6,307 nucleotides of DNA. Origin: an uncultured Collinsella sp. Lineage in GTDB: Bacteria > Actinomycetota > Coriobacteriia > Coriobacteriales > Coriobacteriaceae. The notes below the pieces were generated by a model. That model ran no database searches and was not told the DNA's origin. It was given only the letters and a program-made list of their open reading frames with translations. The position numbers and the translations under genes are program-made. Location: the NCBI GenBank assembly GCA_902490245.1, contig CABUDB010000101.1, positions 1 through 6,307 on the forward strand. Direction: 5' to 3'. This document shows, piece by piece, positions 1-5,315 of the stretch. Numbering within the stretch: the stretch's first letter is position 1; each line of letters starts with the position of its first letter.

Positions 1-88
1 CCCACGTATCGGCACAGGTAAAGTAGCCGCCATCGTCGAGCTCGATAACGGCCGCGCGGACATTGCGCCAGATAACGTTCGTCTCCAT
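1..88 (-). CDS. Unidentified gene, N-terminal 29 codons only
   Basis: An ATG at 88 opens a reading frame that runs off the left edge. The visible peptide begins METNVIWRN and continues with a mixed stretch that includes ELDDGGYFTC. The start is supported by a good Shine-Dalgarno sequence, AGGGAGAG on the minus strand (93-100), placed 4-6 bases before the ATG. It lies downstream of the permease and of that gene's terminator, in the same direction. There is no signal peptide or membrane segment in the visible part, and 29 residues are too few for me to assign a family. It may belong to the same sugar-use locus, but that is inference from position only. Confidence 0.6.
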   Translation of the reverse strand, partial: METNVIWRNVRAAVIELDDGGYFTCADTW

Positions 89-134
89 GGGTCTCTCCCT
101 CAAATGTAATCAGAAGTTCATACTACTCGTTTTT

Positions 135-178
135 AAAAAAGGGCCGTACCCGCCGGTGGATCTCCGGTGGCACGGCCC
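135..178 (-). terminator. Rho-independent terminator after the permease gene
   Basis: Read on the minus strand, GGGCCGT (178-172) pairs with ACGGCCC (147-141). Inside this stem a CCGG/CCGG pairing and a short CC/GG step extend the hairpin. Six T residues follow at once (140-135). It begins 25 bases after the permease stop codon, so it should end the permease transcript. Only the minus-strand reading has the T run, so it is not obviously bidirectional. Confidence 0.88.
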
Positions 179-202
179 TGTGGTTTGGACGATGTGCCTG
201 CC

Positions 203-1762
203 CTACTCGGCGGGAATTACGCTGCCGTCCTGGAAGCCAACATTGTTGTGGGCAAAGCAGTCCTCGTACTTAAAGCCGGAGAGCTCCTCGCAAAGCGCCT
301 TGACCTCGGGCTTGACGTCGGCCATCTTGCCACCCTCCTTGACACGGTGGATCTCGTCGCAAAGGATGTCGCACTGCTCCTTGTCAATCTTGATGCCGCG
401 GGCAAGGACGGCCGCGAGCAGGAAGAAGCCGGCGCAGCCGATGAGCATGTAGCCGCAGATGTACAGAGGCACGGTGGCGGGCTGGGTCACGGCGTCGCTG
501 TTGCCGGCGGTCTGAATGAAGCCGGAGGCAGCAAGGACGATAGCCCATACGTTGACGGCAACAGCCTGGGCAATCTGCTGGCAGAGCTGCTGTGCGGAGC
601 TGTAGATGCCCTCGCGACGACGCAGGGTGATGAGCTCATCGACATCGGGGATGTAGTTGAGCAGAACATCGGGCAGATACTGGAAGCCAACGTAGAAGAA
701 CTTCCAGATGGCGAAGATGATGGGGTAGGCGATCATGGCGATGGCGACCGTGGAGGTGCCGTTGATCTGACCAAAGGCGAAGTAGTTGTAGGCGATGATG
801 CACGCAGCGCAACCGACGTTGGCCAGGTACCAAGACTTGTGGAAGCCCTTCTTGGCCATGAGGGCGACCCAGATAGCGGTGCAGACGATAGCGACGACCT
901 TGCCGGGCATCTCCATCACGGACTCGTAGGACTTAGGAATCTGCAGGCAGTAGACGATGAAGAAGGACAGGCAGGCAGACCAGCAGGCAGCAGCGAGCTT
1001 CGTGGAGACCTGTGCATACAGGACCTTGCGGAAGGACTTGTTGCGGAAGGTGGAGACAACGTCGATGAAGAACTTCTTGATACCCTCGCCGACGCTCTCG
1101 ATCTTCTCCTGAGCGACCTCCTCGGGGGTGTGCTCCCACGTGGACAGGTACACGCACAGCAGCGAGATTGCCATGACCGAAGCGTTAATCGTAGCAATAA
1201 TGAAGTAGCTGAACGGGTTGGTCTCGCCGAAGGTGCCAAAGCCAAAGCCGACGAGTGCTGCCATCAGGAAGCCGGCGGCGTTACCAAAGAGGTGCTTGTA
1301 GCCGGTGAGGTACGTACGCTCCTTGAAGTCATCGGTCATCTCGATGGTAAGCGGCGACAGGTTGGCGGTGCAGAACGTGTACGCGACGTTGTAGATCAGG
1401 TACAACACAAAGTAGTACGGGAAACCAAACGGCGTAGCCACAAAGATGAGCGGCTCGGCGACCATCATCGGGATAGCCAGCAAGATCCAGAAACGGCGGC
1501 GGCCAAAGATGCGGCCGATCTTAGTAGCGTAGAAGTTATCGGCCACAAAGCCCATGAGCGGGCACAGAATGGCGTTGAGATAGATGGCGAACGAGCTGAT
1601 CAGCGCAGCCTCGCCTGCGGACAGACCGCACTCCGTGGACAGGAACAGCACCATGTAGCTGTGCGTAAAGCTCAGGGCACCGGAGTTGAGCATGCCGCCC
1701 ATACCAAAGCCCAAGCGCGTCCAGAATGTGATCTTGCGCTTTTTACCGATCTTGTTAGTCAT
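203..1762 (-). CDS. GPH-family (MelB-like) sugar/cation symporter, probable hexuronate permease
   Basis: This is a 519-residue membrane protein of the major facilitator superfamily with about twelve hydrophobic segments, roughly from residue 20 to 455. Two signatures point to the glycoside-pentoside-hexuronide:cation symporter (GPH) family. The first is the loop between helices 2 and 3, PLMGFVADNF...GRIFGRRRFWIL (68-94), equivalent to the PxxGxxxD...GRxRPW motif. The second is a DVDELITLRRREGIYSS block (373-389), equivalent to the family's D...G.RREG loop. Members move melibiose, xylosides or glucuronides together with a cation. Its place behind uxaCBA makes a hexuronate or uronide the likely substrate, but that is inference. 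After the last helix there is a charged, Cys-containing cytoplasmic tail of about 60 residues. The start at 1762 is chosen for its Shine-Dalgarno; an in-frame GTG at 1840 has none and would add 26 polar residues. The gene has its own promoter, operators and terminator. Confidence 0.9.
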   Translation of the reverse strand: MTNKIGKKRKITFWTRLGFGMGGMLNSGALSFTHSYMVLFLSTECGLSAGEAALISSFAIYLNAILCPLMGFVADNFYATKIGRIFGRRRFWILLAIPMMVAEPLIFVATPFGFPYYFVLYLIYNVAYTFCTANLSPLTIEMTDDFKERTYLTGYKHLFGNAAGFLMAALVGFGFGTFGETNPFSYFIIATINASVMAISLLCVYLSTWEHTPEEVAQEKIESVGEGIKKFFIDVVSTFRNKSFRKVLYAQVSTKLAAACWSACLSFFIVYCLQIPKSYESVMEMPGKVVAIVCTAIWVALMAKKGFHKSWYLANVGCAACIIAYNYFAFGQINGTSTVAIAMIAYPIIFAIWKFFYVGFQYLPDVLLNYIPDVDELITLRRREGIYSSAQQLCQQIAQAVAVNVWAIVLAASGFIQTAGNSDAVTQPATVPLYICGYMLIGCAGFFLLAAVLARGIKIDKEQCDILCDEIHRVKEGGKMADVKPEVKALCEELSGFKYEDCFAHNNVGFQDGSVIPAE

Positions 1763-1766
1763 CGAG

Positions 1767-1774
1767 CTCCCTCT
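1767..1774 (-). promoter_or_regulatory. Ribosome binding site that fixes the permease start
   Basis: The minus strand reads AGAGGGAG followed by CTCG and then the ATG at 1762. The GAGGG core lies six bases from the start codon. No comparable purine tract precedes the upstream in-frame GTG at 1840, so the shorter 519-residue product is preferred. Confidence 0.75.
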
Positions 1775-1847
1775 CTTTTCTCGATTGTCTTGTAACAAGA
1801 CATTGGAGTCCATACCGATGTCTGTCTGCATATCGCCCACTCGTAGG

Positions 1848-1859
1848 GTGAACGTTTAG
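1848..1859. promoter_or_regulatory. Operator-like site 1 (GTGAACGTTTAG), over the predicted transcription start
   Basis: The plus strand reads GTGAACGTTTAG, preceded by GG. It shares GGTGAACGTT with two other sites in the same intergenic region and matches the perfect palindrome of site 2 at 10 of 12 positions. It covers the predicted start of the permease transcript (about 1857), a position typical of repressor operators. The AACGTT centre with a CpG at the dyad axis is typical of LacI-family operators. The regulator itself is not in the window. Confidence 0.62.
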
Positions 1860-1863
1860 CTAG

Positions 1864-1892
1864 ATTATGCGCGATTGCGTATGATAGGTGAA
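1864..1892 (-). promoter_or_regulatory. Predicted sigma-70 type promoter of the permease gene
   Basis: On the minus strand, TTCACC (1892-1887; 4 of 6 to TTGACA) is separated by exactly 17 bases from CATAAT (1869-1864; 5 of 6 to TATAAT). Transcription would begin near 1857 and leave a leader of about 95 nt before the ATG at 1762. The -35 box is part of palindromic operator 2, and operator 1 covers the start site, so the promoter looks built for repression. Other weak -10-like hexamers nearby, TATCAT (1886-1881) and GATAAT (1911-1906), lack a well-spaced -35. Confidence 0.6.
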
Positions 1893-1899
1893 CGTTCAC
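1888..1899. promoter_or_regulatory. Operator-like site 2, perfect palindrome GTGAACGTTCAC, over the -35 box
   Basis: GTGAACGTTCAC is identical on both strands and is the best copy of the GGTGAACGTT element. It overlaps the -35 hexamer of the permease promoter (1892-1887). Its centre is exactly 40 bp from that of site 1. A binding protein here would compete directly with RNA polymerase. The central AACGTT matches the usual layout of LacI-family operators. A GntR-type or other dimeric regulator cannot be excluded from sequence alone. Confidence 0.72.
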
Positions 1900-1915
1900 T
1901 TCTATATTATCCTTG

Positions 1916-1941
1916 AACGGTCGTTTTTTGCCGTTAAACGG
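1916..1941. repeat. AACGG/CCGTT inverted repeats upstream of the permease promoter
   Basis: AACGG (1916-1920) is followed after ten bases by CCGTT (1931-1935). The latter is the left half of a perfect 11-bp palindrome, CCGTTAAACGG (1931-1941). The repeats lie just upstream of the -35 region and resemble but do not match the GTGAACGTT operators, since the A/T and CpG arrangement differs. They could be a second regulator's site, degenerate operators or chance in an AT-rich spacer. Confidence 0.35.
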
Positions 1942-2007
1942 ACATCTGACTTGAAAAAAATCACGATTACATGGGTATTGAGTGGGTTTAAATTTGAGGT
2001 CGATTAG

Positions 2008-2019
2008 GTGAACGTTTAT
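2008..2019. promoter_or_regulatory. Operator-like site 3 (GTGAACGTTTAT), distal upstream copy
   Basis: The plus strand reads AGGTGAACGTTTAT across this site, sharing the 11-base AGGTGAACGTT with site 2. Its centre is exactly 120 bp from site 2 and 160 bp from site 1. It lies between the uxaA terminator and the permease promoter, where I find no convincing second promoter. The best role is therefore an auxiliary operator that could loop to the promoter-proximal sites. This is inferred from repetition and placement. Confidence 0.58.
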
Positions 2020-2058
2020 TGTTTTCGCCGCTCCCGTACCCTCAGAAAGACACGCCCG

Positions 2059-2109
2059 AACAGACAGAACAAACATGGCCCCGCCGGGAACACTCCCGAC
2101 GGGGCCATG
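2059..2109 (-). terminator. Strong rho-independent terminator of the uxaCBA operon
   Basis: CATGGCCCCG (2074-2083) and CGGGGCCATG (2100-2109) form a perfect 10-bp stem. After one mismatch, CGGGA pairs with TCCCG around a four-base ACAC loop. On the minus strand the hairpin is followed by a T-rich stretch, TTTGTTCTGTCTGTT (2073-2059). It lies 32 bases after the uxaA stop codon and separates the catabolic genes from the permease, so the permease needs its own promoter. On the plus strand no T run follows. Confidence 0.87.
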
Positions 2110-2141
2110 GTCAATAGCGCCCTATGCGAACCCATTTACCG

Positions 2142-3626
2142 CTACAGGCAGACGCCGTCCTTCCAGATGCTGATCTCGTGACAGCCGCGGCGCTCGGCAC
2201 TCGTAAGCTTGCCGCTCGCCGTCTCTAGCACCAGCTGGTACAGGTCGTGGGCAGCCTCGTCGAGCGTACGCTCGCCCGTGGCGACCACGCCGGCGTTAAA
2301 GTCCATCCAGTTGGCCTTGTGGTCGCACAGACGCTGGTTGGTGAACACCTTGAGTGTAGGCGCCGGTGCGCCAAACGGCGTGCCGCGGCCGGTCGAGAAC
2401 AGGATTACGTGGCAGCCGGCAGCCGTCAGGGCCGTGGTGGATACCATGTCGTTACCCGGGCCGCACAGCATGTTCAGGCCATGCTTGGTAGCCTGACCGG
2501 CATACGGCAGCACGTCGACGATGGGGGCAGATCCGCCCTTTTGCACGCAGCCGCAGCTCTTGTCCTCGAGCGTGGTAATGCCGCCGTCCTTGTTGCCGGG
2601 GCTCGGGTTCTCATAGACGACCTCCCCGTGGCTGATAAAGTAGTCCTTAAAGCCGTTGAGCATGTCGGCAGCTGCGTTAAAGACGTCCTGGCTCTCACAG
2701 CGATCGAGCAGAATGCTCTCCGCGCCAAACATCTCGGGAACCTCGGTGAGCACCGACGTGCCGCCGCGGGCGACGACCATATCGCTCACGCGACCGATCG
2801 TGGGGTTGGCGGTAATGCCCGAAAGACCGTCAGAGCCGCCGCACTTAAGGCCAATGACCAGCTCGGAGGCAGGAATGGGCTCACGCTTGGCCTGCTTGGC
2901 CAGGTCGGCAAGCTCGGACAGGATCTTGTGACCCTCGACCTGCTCGTCGGCTACATCCTGGCAGGCGAGGAATCGAACGCGCTCGCGATCGAAGTCACCG
3001 AGCTCGTCGAGTACCTGCTGGTGCGTGCAGTTTTCGCAACCGAGGGACAGGAACAGCACACCCGCAGCGTTTGCGTGACGCGAGAGCGCCACCAACAAGC
3101 GGCGCGTCTGGGCATGGTCGGCACCGGTCTGTGAGCAGCCAAAGGGATGCGGGAAGTAGTAAACGCCCTCCAGCGAGCCCTCGACCAGATCCTGAGCCTG
3201 CTCGCACATGGCACGTGCGACCTCGTTGACGCAGCCGACCGTGGGGATGATCCACAGCTCGTTGCGCGTGGCGGCGCGGCCGTCAGCGCGGCGGAAGCCC
3301 ATAAAGGTCTCGGGCTCAACCGGCTCAACGACCGGATGCGTCGGGTTGTAAGCGTACTCGACCTCGCCCGAAAGGTTGGTCTTGACGTTATGCGTATGAA
3401 GCCACTGACCGGGCTGGATGTCGCCCGTCACGTGGCCGATAGGAAGACCGTACTTGACGACGTCCTCCCCCGCCGCAATGGCACGCACGGCCATCTTGTG
3501 GCCCTGCGGAATATCCTCCGCGGCAACGACCTCGCCCACCCCGGGAACCGCGATGGCGGTGCCCTTGGCAAGCGGCGACAGCGCGACGATCACGTTATCG
3601 GCCGGATTGATCTGGATAGTGTTCAT
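2142..3626 (-). CDS. uxaA: Altronate dehydratase UxaA
   Basis: This cytosolic enzyme removes water from D-altronate to give 2-keto-3-deoxy-D-gluconate, the last step specific to galacturonate breakdown. The 494 residues match the full length of the E. coli enzyme as I recall it (about 495). The N-terminal SAF-type domain (about 1-95) carries KYGLPIGHVTGDI (58-70) and the HTHN motif (77-80). The C-terminal altronate/galactarate dehydratase domain (about 108-494) has TVGCVN (129-134), GCSQTG (163-168), GCEN (196-199), CGGSDGLSGITANP (262-275), TEVPEMFGAE (294-303), YENPSPGNK (338-346) and STGRGTPFG (411-419). Members of this family are iron-dependent, and the conserved Cys and His motifs are intact. 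Its start follows uxaB by 78 nt, with AGGACC nine bases upstream of the ATG as a moderate ribosome binding site. The gene is complete, with no frameshift. Confidence 0.96.
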   Translation of the reverse strand: MNTIQINPADNVIVALSPLAKGTAIAVPGVGEVVAAEDIPQGHKMAVRAIAAGEDVVKYGLPIGHVTGDIQPGQWLHTHNVKTNLSGEVEYAYNPTHPVVEPVEPETFMGFRRADGRAATRNELWIIPTVGCVNEVARAMCEQAQDLVEGSLEGVYYFPHPFGCSQTGADHAQTRRLLVALSRHANAAGVLFLSLGCENCTHQQVLDELGDFDRERVRFLACQDVADEQVEGHKILSELADLAKQAKREPIPASELVIGLKCGGSDGLSGITANPTIGRVSDMVVARGGTSVLTEVPEMFGAESILLDRCESQDVFNAAADMLNGFKDYFISHGEVVYENPSPGNKDGGITTLEDKSCGCVQKGGSAPIVDVLPYAGQATKHGLNMLCGPGNDMVSTTALTAAGCHVILFSTGRGTPFGAPAPTLKVFTNQRLCDHKANWMDFNAGVVATGERTLDEAAHDLYQLVLETASGKLTSAERRGCHEISIWKDGVCL

Positions 3627-3668
3627 TACAAATGGTCCTAACCCTACAGGTTGAGCAGAAGTCAGCGG

Positions 3669-3694
3669 GCGCCCGCCAGTTGCCCGGCGGGCGC
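3669..3694 (-). other. GC-rich hairpin in the uxaB-uxaA gap
   Basis: GCGCCCGCC (3669-3677) pairs perfectly with GGCGGGCGC (3686-3694) around an eight-base loop. No T run follows on the minus strand, so it is not a normal intrinsic terminator. It sits 10 bases after the uxaB stop codon, between two genes that should be co-transcribed. A role in protecting the upstream mRNA from 3' decay, or in setting relative expression, is plausible inference. Confidence 0.55.
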
Positions 3695-3704
3695 ACAGAA
3701 GGAT

Positions 3705-5219
3705 TTAGGCCTGGGCGTTGGCAAATGCCTGCTTGGCGCCCTCGGCGCGCACAACGGCAAGCGCGTTGACGACAAACTCCTCAAGGCCGGCGATCTGCGT
3801 AAGGTCCTCGCCCCACATCTGCTCGTTGCTGAGCACGTCGTGCACCAGCTCGGCATCGTCTGCACCGGCGTGGGCGGCGTAGAAATCGAGCACGAAGGCA
3901 TCGTCCTGAGCGGTGTACTCGGTGCCGTCGGCGCGGCGCAGGTGCAGGCCATCGCCCTCGCGAGCAACGAGCTCCTGCGTATAGAAGGCAATGAGCGTAG
4001 CGAGGCTCGTCGCCAGGCACTTGGGCAGGTTGCCGGTCTCGGCAACATAGTCCTTGAGCGTGGGCAGGTCGCGAGCACGCCATTTGGCGGTTGAGTTGAG
4101 GCAAATGGAGAGCAGCGCGTGGTCGATAAACGGGTTGTCGAAGCGGTTCTCGACGGCGGCGGCAAAGGCCTTGCAGTCCTCGACATCAAGATCGGCGGCA
4201 AGCGTCGGGATGACCTCGTCGTAGAGCATGGTGTTCATGAAGCCGCGAACGGTCTCGTCATGCATGCAATCGCGCACGATGTCAAAGCCGGCAACCCAGG
4301 AACCCGGAACAAAGGCAGTGTGGGCGCCGTTGAGGATGCGGACCTTGCGCTTCTTGTACGGGGTGACATCGGGGGTCACAAAGACGCCCGGCAGGCCGGC
4401 CTTCACGAAGGGCAGACGCTCCTTGAGCGACTCATCGCCCTGGATACCCCACATCTGGAAGGGCTCGCGCACGGCCAGGAAGGGATCCTCGTAGCCTAGG
4501 CGCTCGGCCACGGCAGCGGCCTCCTTGGGGTCGCGGATACGGCCGGGGACGATAGTGTCGACGAGCGTGGTGCAGACGGTGCAGTCGTTGGCCATCCACT
4601 GCGCAAACTCGTCCTCCCAGCCCCAGTCGCTCACGTACTGGTTCATGATGCGCAGCAGCTCCTCGCCGTTGTGATCGATGAGCTCACAGGCGAGCACGAT
4701 GACGCCCGGCTTGCCGGCGGCCCAGCGGGTGTGGAGCACCTGGGCAAGCTTGGCGGGGAAGCTCGCGGGCGGCATGTCGTCGGCCTTGCAGGACGGATCG
4801 TAGGCGATACCGGCCTCGGTGGTGTTGGAGACGATAATCTCCAAATCGTCGGAGACGGCGACCTCCATCATGGCGCGGTAGTCGTCCTCGCGATACGGAT
4901 TGAGGCAGCGGCTGCAGGCGCTGATCACACGGGACTCGTCGACCGTGTTGCCGCTCTCCTTGCCGCGCACCAGCACGGTGTACAGGTCATCCTGAGCGTT
5001 AATGCCGTCGGCAAAGCCAAAGGCACCGCTGATGGGCTGGACCATGACAACCTTGCCGTTCCAGCCGGTTGCCTCGTTGCCCATGTCAAAGAAGCGGTCG
5101 ACGAAGGCGCGCAGGAAATTGCCCTCGCCAAACTGCAGAACCTTCTCGGGCGCGTCCTTGGGCAGCAGGTAGCCCTTGTAGCCGATCTTCTCGAGCGTCT
5201 CGTAGCTGATGTTCTCCAT
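3705..5219 (-). CDS. uxaB: Tagaturonate reductase (altronate oxidoreductase) UxaB
   Basis: This cytosolic NAD-dependent enzyme of the long-chain mannitol dehydrogenase family reduces D-tagaturonate to D-altronate. The product has 504 residues, slightly longer than E. coli UxaB (about 483 as I recall). The N-terminal nucleotide-binding domain shows LQFGEGNFLRAF (28-39), QPISGAFGF (61-69) and SNTTEAG (131-137). CELIDHNG (178-185) follows. The catalytic KxxxxNxxH signature of the family is intact as K292, N297 and H300 in RKVRILNGAHTAFVP. A C-terminal helical domain ends in EQMWGEDLTQIAGLEEFV. The family also includes fructuronate reductase (UxuB) and mannitol dehydrogenase. The UxaB call rests on recalled similarity along the whole length and on the flanking uxaC and uxaA. 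AAGGAG (5228-5233) lies eight bases before the ATG, an excellent ribosome binding site. The gap to uxaC is 96 nt. Confidence 0.95.
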   Translation of the reverse strand: MENISYETLEKIGYKGYLLPKDAPEKVLQFGEGNFLRAFVDRFFDMGNEATGWNGKVVMVQPISGAFGFADGINAQDDLYTVLVRGKESGNTVDESRVISACSRCLNPYREDDYRAMMEVAVSDDLEIIVSNTTEAGIAYDPSCKADDMPPASFPAKLAQVLHTRWAAGKPGVIVLACELIDHNGEELLRIMNQYVSDWGWEDEFAQWMANDCTVCTTLVDTIVPGRIRDPKEAAAVAERLGYEDPFLAVREPFQMWGIQGDESLKERLPFVKAGLPGVFVTPDVTPYKKRKVRILNGAHTAFVPGSWVAGFDIVRDCMHDETVRGFMNTMLYDEVIPTLAADLDVEDCKAFAAAVENRFDNPFIDHALLSICLNSTAKWRARDLPTLKDYVAETGNLPKCLATSLATLIAFYTQELVAREGDGLHLRRADGTEYTAQDDAFVLDFYAAHAGADDAELVHDVLSNEQMWGEDLTQIAGLEEFVVNALAVVRAEGAKQAFANAQA

Positions 5220-5255
5220 CGATGTCTCTCCTTAGATTGCTGTTAGCGTGCAGGC

Positions 5256-5291
5256 AAAACGGGGGCGCCGCGTGTGGCAACGGCGCTCCCG
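5256..5291 (-). other. Hairpin with short T run in the uxaC-uxaB gap, possible attenuator
   Basis: The arms 5260-5270 (CGGGGGCGCCG) and 5281-5291 (CGGCGCTCCCG) pair over 11 positions with a single mismatch around a ten-base loop. On the minus strand the stem is followed by only four T residues (5259-5256) before GC-rich sequence resumes. This is weaker than the two terminators elsewhere in the window. It could cause partial termination after uxaC, or act as an mRNA processing or stability element. It ends about 22 bases before the uxaB ribosome binding site. Confidence 0.55.
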
Positions 5292-5315
5292 AGTTCGGTG
5301 TGATTCGATGCGGGT

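Noticed and set aside
74..79. A further AACGTT core within the start of the left-edge gene
   Set aside because: Only the six-base core and a few flanking bases match the operators. It lies in coding sequence, and one or two such hexamers are expected by chance in a window of this size.
167..1795. A 542-codon open frame on the plus strand antisense to the permease
   Set aside because: It mirrors the permease gene in GC-rich DNA. Its translation is repetitive in Asp, Gly, Ala and Val, without family motifs. It begins inside the terminator stem, whereas the minus strand encodes a clear GPH transporter.
1763..1840. Longer permease N-terminus starting at the GTG at 1840
   Set aside because: No ribosome binding site precedes it and the added residues are polar and unlike the family start. 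The ATG at 1762 has a clear AGAGGGAG sequence.
1951..1963. TTGAAAAAAATCA A-tract, considered as a promoter UP element or small-RNA terminator
   Set aside because: There is no hairpin before it and no promoter at the right distance. It looks like ordinary AT-rich spacer.
1759..2076. A 105-codon minus-strand frame spanning the permease upstream region
   Set aside because: Its ATG is the edge of the uxaA terminator stem, it has no Shine-Dalgarno, it runs through the operators and promoter, and it overlaps the permease start. The translation looks random.
2247..3134. A 295-codon open frame on the plus strand antisense to uxaA
   Set aside because: It is a codon-bias shadow of uxaA. It has no recognisable motifs and no separate regulatory signals.
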